From: Actinokineospora spheciospongiae
Lineage (GTDB): Bacteria > Actinomycetota > Actinomycetes > Mycobacteriales > Pseudonocardiaceae
DNA length: 49,275 nt
Assembly (NCBI RefSeq): GCF_000564855.1
Contig: NZ_AYXG01000185.1
Location: 1-49,275 of the forward strand
Reading direction: 5' to 3'
Positions 24,541-32,839 of the stretch are shown one piece after another; position 1 is the first letter of the stretch; the number at the start of each line of letters is the position of its first letter. The position numbers and the translations under genes are program-made. The notes beneath the pieces are model-generated. The model searched no databases, was not told the DNA's origin, and worked only from the letters and a program-made list of their open reading frames with translations.

Positions 24541-26163
24541 ATGGCGCCGAACGCGACGGGCGACCGCGTCGACGTGGTGATCTGCGGTGCGGGCCCGGTG
24601 GGCCTGACCGCCGCCGCGCTGCTCGCGGCCCGCGGCGTCGGCGTGGTCGTGCTCGAACAGCGCGGCGGCACCAGCGACGAGCCGAAGGCCATCAGCATCG
24701 ACGACGAGGCCCTGCGGGTGTACCAGCAGGCGGGGGTCGTCGACCGGGTCCTGCCGGTGATCGTGCCCGGCACCGGCACCCGCTACCACGGCCGCGACGG
24801 GCAGGTGCTGTTCCACGCCCGCGGGCCCCGGCCGTTCCGGCTCGCCCACCCGTTCAAGAACCCGTTCGCGCAACCGGACCTCGAACGCGCGCTGGCCGCC
24901 GCCGTGGCGGCGGCGCCGACGGCGGACCTGCGGTTCGACACCCGGGTCACCGGGTTCGACCAGCACCCCGACCGGGTGACGGTCCACGCGCGGACCGGAA
25001 CCGCGCCGGTGGCGATCGACGCGGCGTACGTCCTCGGGTGCGACGGCGGGCGCTCGGCCACCCGGCTGTTGCAGGGCGTCGGCATGACCGGGCGCAGCCA
25101 CGACGAGGTGTGGCTGGTCGTGGACACCCTCGACGACCCGCACACCGAGCGGTTCGCCATGCACCACGGCGACCCGGACCGCCCGCACGTGATCGTGCCC
25201 GGGCTCGGCGGGCGCTGCCGCTACGAGTTCCGGCTCTTCGACGGCGAGGGGACCCCGGACCGGGAGCCGCCGTTCGACCTCATCCGGCGACTGCTGTCCG
25301 GGTACCGGGTGATCACCGAGGACCAGGTCGAGCGGGCCGTCAACTACCGCTTCAACGCCGTGGTGGCCGACGAGTGGATGATCGGGCGCTCGTTCCTGCT
25401 CGGCGACGCCGCCCACATGATGCCGCCGTTCGCGGGCCAGGGCCTGAACTCCGGAATCCGGGACGCGGCCAACCTCACCTGGAAGATCGCCGACGTCCTG
25501 GCCGGGCGCCTCGACGCGGGGGTGCTGAGCAGCTACCACAGCGAACGCGGCCCGCACGCGCTGGCGACGGTGCGGCTGTCGGAACGGCTCGGCCGGGTCG
25601 TCATGACCACCTCGCGCCGGGTGGCGGCCCGGCGCGACGCCGTGGTCGCCCGCGCCGTGGCGACCGACGAGGGCCGCGCCCACCTGGAGGAGATGCGGTA
25701 CCGGCCCGCGCTGCACTACACCGACGGGCTGGTGGTCCCTGGCGACCGGCCCGAGACCGTCGGCGTGCCGGTGGGGCAGCCGCTGGTGTTCGACACCGGC
25801 ACCCACCGGGTACGCCGCCTCGACGACGCGCTCGGCACCGGGTGGGCCGTGCTCGGGGTCGGGACCGCCGAGGCGGACTGGGCCGCGGTCGAACCGGTCG
25901 TGCGCGGACTGGGCGCGGTGGCGGTGCGGGTGGTCCTCGGCGACGACATGCCCCGCACCGGTCACCGGGTGCTGATCGACGTCGACGGTGCCCTGGTGCG
26001 CGAACTCGCCGACCACGCGGGGCGCTTCGCGCTGCTGCGACCGGACCGCGTGGTGGCCGCCGCCTGGCCCGCGGGCAGCAGCGCCGAGACCTGCGCGCGC
26101 GTCCTGTCCTGGACGCCCGCCTCGAACCCCACCTCACCGGAAAGGGTGTTGAACCATGGATGA
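24541..26163 (+). CDS. FAD-dependent aromatic hydroxylase (MhpA-like)
   Basis: A 540-aa class A flavoprotein monooxygenase, first gene of the operon. Residues 11-31 carry the FAD Rossmann motif VVICGAGPVGLTAAALLAARG. The DG motif is GCDGGRSATR, and the second FAD motif around Asp289 reads LLGDAAHMMPPFAGQGLNSG followed by IRDAANLTWK. The last ~150 residues form the thioredoxin-like C-terminal domain of 3-(3-hydroxyphenyl)propionate/resorcinol hydroxylases. It should add an ortho hydroxyl to a phenolic substrate with NAD(P)H, supplying a catechol for the next enzyme. The ring substituent cannot be read from sequence. It overlaps the dioxygenase gene by 8 bases. Length is normal for the family. 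Confidence 0.9.
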   Translation: MAPNATGDRVDVVICGAGPVGLTAAALLAARGVGVVVLEQRGGTSDEPKAISIDDEALRVYQQAGVVDRVLPVIVPGTGTRYHGRDGQVLFHARGPRPFRLAHPFKNPFAQPDLERALAAAVAAAPTADLRFDTRVTGFDQHPDRVTVHARTGTAPVAIDAAYVLGCDGGRSATRLLQGVGMTGRSHDEVWLVVDTLDDPHTERFAMHHGDPDRPHVIVPGLGGRCRYEFRLFDGEGTPDREPPFDLIRRLLSGYRVITEDQVERAVNYRFNAVVADEWMIGRSFLLGDAAHMMPPFAGQGLNSGIRDAANLTWKIADVLAGRLDAGVLSSYHSERGPHALATVRLSERLGRVVMTTSRRVAARRDAVVARAVATDEGRAHLEEMRYRPALHYTDGLVVPGDRPETVGVPVGQPLVFDTGTHRVRRLDDALGTGWAVLGVGTAEADWAAVEPVVRGLGAVAVRVVLGDDMPRTGHRVLIDVDGALVRELADHAGRFALLRPDRVVAAAWPAGSSAETCARVLSWTPASNPTSPERVLNHG

Positions 26164-27085
26164 ACCACAGCGGGTGGTGCTGGCCGAACGCGGCGCGGCC
26201 GGGAGCCTGACCCGGACCGCGGTGTCGCACGTCGGTTTCGCCGTCCCCGACGTGGCCGCGACCGCCGAGTTCCACCGGCGGGTGCTGGGCATGGTCGTGC
26301 ACGACGAACTCCCGGCGGGCGGGCTGCGGCTGGGATGGGGCAGCGGTCACCACGTCATCGAGCTGGTCGAGGGGGACAAAGCCCTGCGGCACTACGGCTT
26401 CGAGGTGCGCGACCCCGACGGCGTCGACGGGATCGCCCGACGGCTGTCCGCCGCCGGGCACCCGACCACCGACCTCGACCCCGCCTACCTCGACGCCGGG
26501 ATCGGTCCCGCGCGCGGCATCGCGACGGTCGACCCGCACGGCACCGGGGTGCACTTCCACACCGCTGTCGAGCGCCAGGGCGAGGCCACCGCGGACACCG
26601 GGCGGCGGCCGGTCAAGTACCAGCACATCACCCTGGCCACCGACGACGTCGAGGCCGTGGTGGCGTTCTTCGTCGACGTGGTCGGGTTCCGCATCTCCGA
26701 CCAGCTCGACGACGGCCGCTTCGCCTGGCTGCGCAGCGACCGCGACCACCACACCCTGGCGGTGGTGAACACCGGGGCGGGCGGCGACATCGACCACTAC
26801 TCCTACGACCTGGCCGAGTGGGAGGACTTCAAGACCTGGTGCGACCGGCTCACCGACGAGGGCGTGGACGTGACGTGGGGACCCGGGCGGCACGGTCCGG
26901 GCAACAACCTGTTCGTCTTCTTCGACGACCCCGCGGGCAACCACATCGAGCTGTCGGCGGAGATGGAGAAGTTCCACGACGACCGCGCCACCTACGCGCC
27001 GCGGCGGTGGGAGCCGATCCCGCACACCGTGAACCTGTGGGGCGGTCAGCTCGCCTCGTGGCGCAAGACCAGTGGGAGCAGGTGA
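26156..27085 (+). CDS. Extradiol ring-cleavage dioxygenase (VOC type)
   Basis: A 309-aa protein made of two vicinal-oxygen-chelate modules. The C-terminal module holds the predicted Fe(II)/Mn(II) ligands: His157 in KYQHITLATDD, a second His at 198/199 in RDHHTLAV, and Glu265 in GNHIELSAE. This is the type I extradiol arrangement of dihydroxybiphenyl and homoprotocatechuate dioxygenases. The N-terminal module (VSHVGFAVPDVAATAEFHRR) lacks a full ligand set, as is usual. It would cut the catechol made by the preceding hydroxylase next to one hydroxyl, giving a hydroxymuconic semialdehyde or acylpyruvate-type product. Translationally coupled to the hydroxylase. Confidence 0.9.
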   Translation: MDEPQRVVLAERGAAGSLTRTAVSHVGFAVPDVAATAEFHRRVLGMVVHDELPAGGLRLGWGSGHHVIELVEGDKALRHYGFEVRDPDGVDGIARRLSAAGHPTTDLDPAYLDAGIGPARGIATVDPHGTGVHFHTAVERQGEATADTGRRPVKYQHITLATDDVEAVVAFFVDVVGFRISDQLDDGRFAWLRSDRDHHTLAVVNTGAGGDIDHYSYDLAEWEDFKTWCDRLTDEGVDVTWGPGRHGPGNNLFVFFDDPAGNHIELSAEMEKFHDDRATYAPRRWEPIPHTVNLWGGQLASWRKTSGSR

Positions 27086-27088
27086 CCG

Positions 27089-27946
27089 GTGGCGTACGCG
27101 AGCTACGAGCACCGCGGTGTCCGCCGCGTCGGTGAACTGCGGGGGTCGTCGCTGGTCCCCCTCGAAGGCGGCACCGAACTGGGCCTGGACACCGGTCCGG
27201 AGTGGTTGCGCGACGCGGTCCGCGACGAGCGCGCACAGGTGCCGGTCGACGAGGTGCGGCTGCTGCCGGTCGTGCCGAGGCCGTCGAAGGTCTTCTGCGT
27301 CGGCCTCAACTACCTCGGCCACGTGACCGAGACGAAGCGCGAACTGCCGACCTACCCCGTGCTGTTCCCGAAGTTCGACTCCAGCCTCATCGGCGCCCAC
27401 GACGACATCGTGCTGCCGCCGGAATCGACCCAGGTGGACTACGAGGGCGAGCTGGCCGTGGTGATCGGGCGGGCGGGCAGGCGCATCACCGAGGCCGACG
27501 CCCCGCACCACGTGCTGGGCTACACCGTCGCCAACGACGTCACCATGCGCGACTTCCAGTACCGGACGCACCAGTGGGTGCAGGGCAAGGCGTGGGACGC
27601 CTGCACCCCGATCGGCCCCTACCTGATCCCACCCGATGGGGTGAACCTCGCGGGGGCGGGCATCCGCACCGTCCTCAACGGCGAGAAGGTGCAGGAGTCC
27701 GACCTGTCGATGCTGATCTTCCCGGTGCCGCGGTTGATCGCCACGATCTCGACCTTCACCGCGCTGCGACCCGGTGACCTCATCCTCACCGGCACACCCG
27801 GCGGCGTCGGGTACCGCCGCGATCCGCAGGTCTTCCTCACCGCGGGCGACCGGATCAGCGTCGAGGTCGACGGCATCGGGACCCTGAACAACCTGGTTAC
27901 CATGGAACAGACCGATCAGTCCACTCAGGAAGGTGGCGGCCAGTGA
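27089..27946 (+). CDS. Fumarylacetoacetate hydrolase-family enzyme
   Basis: A 285-aa FAH-fold enzyme. Seen motifs: KVFCVGLNYLGHVTE (substrate loop), the metal ligands in VDYEGELAVVIG, and YTVANDVTMRDFQ, KAWDACTPIGPY and DLILTGTPGGVG, all diagnostic. Members hydrolyse or decarboxylate acylpyruvates, or isomerise hydroxymuconates. In this operon it should process the ring-cleavage product. GTG 27089 lies four bases after the previous stop, and the stop overlaps the next start as GTGA. Nothing is missing from the active site. Whether it acts as hydrolase, hydratase or isomerase cannot be decided from sequence. Confidence 0.9.
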   Translation: MAYASYEHRGVRRVGELRGSSLVPLEGGTELGLDTGPEWLRDAVRDERAQVPVDEVRLLPVVPRPSKVFCVGLNYLGHVTETKRELPTYPVLFPKFDSSLIGAHDDIVLPPESTQVDYEGELAVVIGRAGRRITEADAPHHVLGYTVANDVTMRDFQYRTHQWVQGKAWDACTPIGPYLIPPDGVNLAGAGIRTVLNGEKVQESDLSMLIFPVPRLIATISTFTALRPGDLILTGTPGGVGYRRDPQVFLTAGDRISVEVDGIGTLNNLVTMEQTDQSTQEGGGQ

Positions 27947-28905
27947 CCGCGCGCCCGGCGGAACCACGCATCCGGCGGTCGCTGACCCTGCACCTGAAGG
28001 GTGACTGGGGGACGGCGAACCTGCACCGCGTCTGCGGTTGGATCTCCCAGGAACTCACCGACCGCAGTGGACCGCACACCCGGATCGCGATCTGGAACGG
28101 GCGCGGCTTCAGCGACTCGGTCCGCGCGGTCGGCCGGGGGGAGGTCGACATCGCGATGACCACCCCCGCGGCGTTCGCCACCGCGGCCCTGGACGCGCGC
28201 GGGGTCTACCGCGACGAATCCTTCCCCGAGTTGCGCGCGCTCGGCGTGGTGCCGCAACGCGACCGACTCGTCGTCGGCGTGCACAAGTCGATCGGCGCCA
28301 CGACGTTCGCCGAGTTGCGGGAGCGCAAGCCGCGACTGACCGTCGCCACGTCGGTCGACGACGGCGTCAACCACGTCGGGCTGGCCGCGCACGCCCTGCT
28401 CGACCGCGCCGGGGTCGACGTGCGGGGGTGGGGCGGGGGGTTCCTGTCCGACGAGCGGCCGTTCGAGTCGTTCGAGCACGTGCTGGCCGGACGCGCGAAC
28501 GCCGTCGTGCACGAGGCGGTCATGCTGCCGCACTGGCAGCGGTTCGGACCGGACTTCGACTTCCTGGAGGTCGAACCCGAGGTGCTGGCGTCGCTGGAAG
28601 CCGACTTCGGCTGGCCCGCCGCCACCGTCGACGACGACTTCTTCCCCGGCCGCCGCGCGTTCCGCACCCTCGACTTCTCCGACTTCCTCGTGCTCACCCG
28701 CAGCGACCTCCCCGACGACGTGGCCCACGCCGTCGCCTGGGTCCTGGGCGAAACCCGCCACCTCATCGAACAGCAGTACCGGCACCTGCCGCCCGAGCGC
28801 AGCCCCATCACCTACCCGCTGCACCCGCCCACCATGGGCCGATCCCCGGTCCCGCTGCACCCCGGCGCCGCCCGCTACTACGACGCGCTGCCGGAAAACC
28901 GATGA
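27943..28905 (+). CDS. TAXI-like solute-binding-fold protein without signal peptide
   Basis: A 320-aa protein with the periplasmic-binding fold of TAXI/NMT1 families. Matching parts are NGRGFSDSVRAVGRGEVDIA (the 'S.....v..G..D.g' block), then FPELRALGVVPQRDRLVVGV and a hinge at LRERKPRLTVATSVDDG. Usual family members are exported and feed TRAP transporters. Here the N-terminus is hydrophilic (TARPAEPRIRRS) and no permease gene is nearby. The fold also occurs in cytoplasmic enzymes such as 4,5-dihydroxyphthalate decarboxylase. A soluble binding, decarboxylating or sensing role within the aromatic pathway is therefore more likely than transport. GTG start overlaps the previous stop. Confidence 0.75.
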   Translation: MTARPAEPRIRRSLTLHLKGDWGTANLHRVCGWISQELTDRSGPHTRIAIWNGRGFSDSVRAVGRGEVDIAMTTPAAFATAALDARGVYRDESFPELRALGVVPQRDRLVVGVHKSIGATTFAELRERKPRLTVATSVDDGVNHVGLAAHALLDRAGVDVRGWGGGFLSDERPFESFEHVLAGRANAVVHEAVMLPHWQRFGPDFDFLEVEPEVLASLEADFGWPAATVDDDFFPGRRAFRTLDFSDFLVLTRSDLPDDVAHAVAWVLGETRHLIEQQYRHLPPERSPITYPLHPPTMGRSPVPLHPGAARYYDALPENR

Positions 28906-28936
28906 CCCCAACGATCCGCGAGACAAGGAGGTCGCC

Positions 28937-29926
28937 GTGAAGGTCGTCGAAGACGTCGTGGTCATGGAATCCGACCGGCCGCTGCGCAGCATCGACCGCG
29001 ACGAGGAACTGCTGCTCGCCCCGCCGCACCCGGGCGAGGTGCCGATGAAGCTCGCGAGCGAGCACCCGCCGCTGACCGTGGTCCACCACCCGCAGCAGTA
29101 CCGGGCGCAGCCGTTCGCCCCGCCGCGCGGCCTGTACGAGAACGACCAGATCCGCGTCGAGTGGCAGACCATGGACAACCGGCAACCGTTCTACCACCGC
29201 AACTGCGACGTCGACGAGATCTCCTACCAGATCGCGGGCGAGCGGACGCTGATGACCGAACTCGGCGTGGTCGAGCACCAGCCCGGCGACTTCTCCCGCA
29301 TCCCGCGCGGCGTGGCGCACGACAACTACGGCCGCCAGGAGAGCCACCTGCTGTTCTACGTCCCCGCCCCGGTGGCGGAGAAGGCCACGGCCGCGAGCAG
29401 CTCACAACCGGTCTCGCCACCGTTCCCCGGCTGGGAACCGGGGGAGGTCAACGAGGCCGTCACGCAGTGCATGGGCGCCCACGGGCACGACATCGCCGTG
29501 TTCCCCGTGGACGAACGGCGACTGCTCGACCGGGTCCACGACGAGGAAGACCGCCTTCGGGTGCTGCGCGTCGGCGACGGGACCGGAACGACCGTGCTGT
29601 ACGAGGCGCCGCGGTTCCGCTTGGCGGTGGTCACGGCAACCGGTGGTGAGCGCCGCTACCGCCGCACCCTCGACGGCGACGAGGTCCAGTACCAGGTGCG
29701 CGGGCGGCGCACGCTGCTCACCCAGCGCGGGATCGTCGACCTCGAACCCGGCGACCTCGTCCGCATCCCCCTGGGCGTCGCCCACGCCGACGTGGACGAC
29801 GAGGCGGGGCAGTACATCTCCCTGCTGTCGCACCGGGAACTGCCGCAGATCGCCGAGACCGCGCGCACCGCCGACCCCTGCACCCCCGAACGGCTCGCCG
29901 CCGCCCTGGCGAGGGGGGCTCGATGA
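28937..29926 (+). CDS. Bicupin protein, dioxygenase-like
   Basis: A 329-aa protein with two cupin barrels. The first half has FYHRNCDVDEISYQIAGERT and PGDFSRIPRGVAHDN; the second has YRRTLDGDEVQYQVRGRRT and PGDLVRIPLGVAHADVDD. In the first barrel HRNCDVDE and the GVAHDN histidine keep a plausible metal site. In the second, the first His is replaced (RRTLDGDE), so only one barrel probably binds metal. The layout resembles homogentisate or gentisate dioxygenase-like proteins, but it is shorter than homogentisate dioxygenase. GTG 28937 follows AAGGAGG. A second ring-cleaving enzyme or an isomerase are both possible; a non-catalytic role cannot be excluded. Confidence 0.75.
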   Translation: MKVVEDVVVMESDRPLRSIDRDEELLLAPPHPGEVPMKLASEHPPLTVVHHPQQYRAQPFAPPRGLYENDQIRVEWQTMDNRQPFYHRNCDVDEISYQIAGERTLMTELGVVEHQPGDFSRIPRGVAHDNYGRQESHLLFYVPAPVAEKATAASSSQPVSPPFPGWEPGEVNEAVTQCMGAHGHDIAVFPVDERRLLDRVHDEEDRLRVLRVGDGTGTTVLYEAPRFRLAVVTATGGERRYRRTLDGDEVQYQVRGRRTLLTQRGIVDLEPGDLVRIPLGVAHADVDDEAGQYISLLSHRELPQIAETARTADPCTPERLAAALARGAR

Positions 29927-31020
29927 CCACCATGCTCGCCGCCCGCGCCCACCGCGACGCCGACACCATCGCGCTGGAACGGATTCCGGTGCCCGAACCC
30001 GGGCCGCTCGACGTCGTCGTCCGGGTCGCCGCCGCCGGACTGGCGCCCGGGATGATGCGGCTGCTGCGATCCGGTGCGTTCAAGCACCTGCCGACGACCC
30101 TCGGCCACGAAGCCGCCGGGACGGTCGCGGCCGTCGGCACCGGGGTCACCGGGACCGCGGTCGGTGACCGGGTCCGGGTGCACCCCAACCTCAACTGCCG
30201 CGACTGCCCGTACTGCCGCACCGACCGCGACATGATGTGCGCCCAGCAGGCCATGATCGGCCACGCGGCGTTCGGCGACGCCCCGATGCCGCTGTACGAC
30301 GAGTACCACGACGGGGGACTGGCCGAGTACCTGCGGGTCCCGCACTGGCTGGTCGACCCGCTGCCCGACCGCGTCAACTTCGACGTCGGCGCGAAGGTGC
30401 ACGACCTGGCCAACGCGGTGCGGGCGCTGAAGTGCGCCGACCTGCCGCTGGGGTCGACCCTCGTCGTCACCGCGGCCACCGGCACCATGGGCACCGCCAC
30501 CACCAAGCTCGCCGAGCACTTCGGCGTGTCCCGCCTCGTCCTGGTCGGGCGCGACGCCGAACGCCTGCACGCCGTCCGGTCGCTGGCCGGTCGGGTGGCC
30601 ACCGAGGTGATCGCGCTGGACGACCTCCCCGACTGGGCGGGCACCGGCGGGCTGACCCGGCGGCTGCGGGAGGTCACCCCCGCGGGCGCGCACGCGGTGC
30701 TCGACTTCATCCCCGACGGCCCGGCGACCGGTCAGGCCGTGGCCGCGCTCGCCACCGGCGGCACCCTGGTGCACATGGGCGCCAACCGCACCGCGCTGGC
30801 CCTGCCACCGGCCGCGCTGATGGTGAACTGCTGGCGGTTCGTGGGCACCCGCGCCTGCACCCGCACCGACGCCCGCGAGGTCCTGCGCCTGCTCGGCACC
30901 GGCGCCCTGGACGTCGACGAACTCATCACCCAGCGGTTCGCGCTGGCCGACGCGCCCACGGCGGTGGAGGCGATGCGGCGGCGCGAGCACCCCATGTGGA
31001 TGACCGTCGTCCACCCCTGA
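29923..31020 (+). CDS. Zinc-type alcohol dehydrogenase homologue lacking the catalytic Cys
   Basis: A 365-aa medium-chain dehydrogenase/reductase. The structural zinc lobe is intact (CRDCPYCRTDRDMMC, four Cys) and LGHEAAGTV keeps the GHE motif. The catalytic cysteine, normally in a G-[VIL]-C-x2-D segment near residue 38, is replaced: the sequence reads AAAGLAPGMMRLLRSG. The third ligand region is also unusual. The NAD(P) fold has VVTAATGTMGTATTKLAE, close to GxGxxG. It may work without catalytic zinc, as quinone reductase-type MDRs do, or use a changed metal site. ATGA overlap with the bicupin gene. It probably reduces or oxidises a side-chain aldehyde or alcohol in the pathway. Confidence 0.85.
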   Translation: MTTMLAARAHRDADTIALERIPVPEPGPLDVVVRVAAAGLAPGMMRLLRSGAFKHLPTTLGHEAAGTVAAVGTGVTGTAVGDRVRVHPNLNCRDCPYCRTDRDMMCAQQAMIGHAAFGDAPMPLYDEYHDGGLAEYLRVPHWLVDPLPDRVNFDVGAKVHDLANAVRALKCADLPLGSTLVVTAATGTMGTATTKLAEHFGVSRLVLVGRDAERLHAVRSLAGRVATEVIALDDLPDWAGTGGLTRRLREVTPAGAHAVLDFIPDGPATGQAVAALATGGTLVHMGANRTALALPPAALMVNCWRFVGTRACTRTDAREVLRLLGTGALDVDELITQRFALADAPTAVEAMRRREHPMWMTVVHP

Positions 31021-31046
31021 GCGCCCCGATGAGCCCCGGAGGAACC

Positions 31047-31697
31047 ATGCACATCACCCACTACGGGCACGCCTGCGTCCTGGTCGACGTCCCCGGTGCG
31101 ACCGGGTCCGCGCGCGTGCTGATCGACCCGGGCACCTACTCCCGCGACTTCGAGGACCTGCGTGACCTCGACCTGGTCCTGATCACGCACGCCCACCCCG
31201 ACCACCTCGACGCGGACCGGCTGCGGGTGCTGCTGGCCGACAACCCGGGCGCCCGGGTCGTCCACGGCCCGGGCGCCGCCACCGCCCTGGCCGAGCACGC
31301 CGGGCGCACCCACCTGGCGCACCCGGGTGAGACCCTGACCCTGGCGGGCGTCGAGATCGCGGTGACCGGCGGGGAACACGCCCGCATCCACCCTGACCTC
31401 CCGGGCTCGGACAACAACGGCTACCTGCTCGCCGGTTCGCTGTTCCACCCCGGTGACGCCCTCGACCCGCCACCGGCGCCGGTGGACACCCTGCTGGTCC
31501 CGGCGGGCGGACCGTGGATGAAGCTCGGCGAGGGCGTCGACTACCTGCGCTCGGTCGCACCGCGCGTGGCCATCCCGATCCACCAGGCCGGTCTGGCCCC
31601 GGCGCACCAGCGGATGCACCACCACCTGCTGGGCAGCCTGGCCCCCGCGGGCACCGACGTCGTCGTGCTGGAACACGCCGTCCCGCACGCACCCTGA
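31047..31697 (+). CDS. Metallo-beta-lactamase-fold hydrolase (UlaG-like)
   Basis: A 216-aa MBL-fold protein. ITHYGHACVLVD opens the fold, and the metal motif THAHPDHLD supplies the main ligands; GGEHARIHPDLPGS, GSLFHPGDAL and IPIHQAG supply the others. This is the UlaG/YtnP-like branch, whose members open lactones or act on phosphodiesters. In this operon a lactone from ring cleavage is a sensible substrate. ATG 31047 is preceded by CCGGAGG. Cytoplasmic, full length. Confidence 0.85.
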   Translation: MHITHYGHACVLVDVPGATGSARVLIDPGTYSRDFEDLRDLDLVLITHAHPDHLDADRLRVLLADNPGARVVHGPGAATALAEHAGRTHLAHPGETLTLAGVEIAVTGGEHARIHPDLPGSDNNGYLLAGSLFHPGDALDPPPAPVDTLLVPAGGPWMKLGEGVDYLRSVAPRVAIPIHQAGLAPAHQRMHHHLLGSLAPAGTDVVVLEHAVPHAP

Positions 31698-31713
31698 CAC
31701 GCGGAGGAGCGAC

Positions 31714-32400
31714 GTGGACGACATCAGGAACGCGGTGGTCCAGGCGAGTCGGGTCCTGGCCGCCGCCGGGCTCGGCGACATGGTGTGGGGCCACGCGTCG
31801 GTGCGCGACCCCGGGGGGCGGGGCGCGTGGATGAAGGCGTCCGGCTGGGGGTTCGAGGAGGTCGACGCCGAAAAGGTGGTCCTCGTGTCACCGGGGGGCG
31901 CCGTCCTGGACGGCACCGGGACCAGGCACCTCGAATCCCCCATCCACACCGAGGTCCTGGCACGGCGCCCCGACGTGGGGAGCGTCGTCCACACGCACGC
32001 GCCCGCACTGGCGGCGTTCGCGTCCCTGGACTGCGAACTGCGCCCCATCTCCCACGACGCCGTTCCCTTCACCTGCCCGCAGTTGCCCCGGTTCACCGAG
32101 ACCGGCGCCCTCATCGCCACCCCCGAGCTGGGCGGGTCGCTCGCCTCCCGGCTCGGCGGTGCCAACGCGATCCTGATCCCGAACCACGGCGCGGTCACCG
32201 TCGGCCCGGACGCCGCCACCGCCGTCATGCACGCCGTGCTGCTCGAACGCGCGTGCCGCACCCAGCTCCTCGCCGCCGCCGCGGGCGGCCCGGCGACCTG
32301 GTCCGACGACGCCGAAACCCGCTTCAAGCGCGACCAGGTGTGGAACACCACCCAGCTCCACGCCGGGTGGGACTACCTGCTCAGGAAGGTCGACACCTGA
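31714..32400 (+). CDS. Class II aldolase/adducin-family enzyme
   Basis: A 228-aa zinc aldolase of the fuculose-phosphate/HpcH-independent type. GDMVWGHASVRD is the phosphate/glycine loop, SPIHTEVLARRPDVGSVVHT contributes the Glu/His metal ligands together with HTHAPALAAF, and PNHGAVTVG gives the third His. Such enzymes cleave hydroxyketo acids reversibly, or decarboxylate. As the last gene of the operon it may split the final hydroxy-keto intermediate to a pyruvate-type product. GTG 31714 has GGAGGAG before it. Followed by a hairpin. Confidence 0.88.
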   Translation: MDDIRNAVVQASRVLAAAGLGDMVWGHASVRDPGGRGAWMKASGWGFEEVDAEKVVLVSPGGAVLDGTGTRHLESPIHTEVLARRPDVGSVVHTHAPALAAFASLDCELRPISHDAVPFTCPQLPRFTETGALIATPELGGSLASRLGGANAILIPNHGAVTVGPDAATAVMHAVLLERACRTQLLAAAAGGPATWSDDAETRFKRDQVWNTTQLHAGWDYLLRKVDT

Positions 32401-32409
32401 CCGGTCGCC

Positions 32410-32426
32410 CACCCCGGCCCGGGGTG
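32410..32426. terminator. Short hairpin after the operon
   Basis: CACCCCGG-C-CCGGGGTG, 9 bases after the aldolase stop and before a converging gene. The effective loop is formed from the inner bases. Confidence 0.4.
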
Positions 32427-32458
32427 CCGTGGCGAACGCCGCTCCGCCGGTGGGGGTG

Positions 32459-32839
32459 TCAGCCGGTCGGTTCCCCGGCGTCCTCGGTCGGCGGCGCGGG
32501 TGCCTGCTCGGCCGTCGCCGGGTCGGGCTCGACCGCCCCCGGGGCCGACTCGGCGGCCACCACCGGTGCCACCGCCGACCCGGTGTGGGCGTCGGCGGGG
32601 ATGCCCAGCCGTTCGGACAGGTAGGCGGTGGTGAAGACGAGCGCGTCGCCGTCGAGCAGGTGCACCACCGGGCGGTGCCCGGCGGTGGCCGCGACGGTGG
32701 CCACCAGGGTGTCGGCGCGGTCGCGGGCGGCGACGAGGCCGCCCTCGACCCGATCACCGGCCTGCCTGCCGTCGCAGGTCACCGTGACTGTCCATCCGTT
32801 CTCCGCGGTCGTGTAGTCGGCGTAGATGGGTTGCTGCAC
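32459..32839 (-). CDS. Unknown small acidic protein
   Basis: A 126-aa protein. A beta-rich N-terminus (GWTVTVTCDGRQAGDRV) is followed by a helix, ARDRADTLVATVAA, then HRPVVHLLDGDALVF and a helical segment, and a Pro/Ala/Glu-rich disordered tail. The first half resembles short actinobacterial proteins of unknown function with one ligand-binding-type domain. GTG 32839 follows GAGGAGG. No signal peptide. Not part of the operon it converges on. No function is proposed. Confidence 0.65.
   Translation of the reverse strand: MQQPIYADYTTAENGWTVTVTCDGRQAGDRVEGGLVAARDRADTLVATVAATAGHRPVVHLLDGDALVFTTAYLSERLGIPADAHTGSAVAPVVAAESAPGAVEPDPATAEQAPAPPTEDAGEPTG

Noticed and set aside
23804-24580. Plus-strand frame across the IclR gene
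   Set aside because: Antisense shadow; the IclR protein on the minus strand has complete domain motifs.
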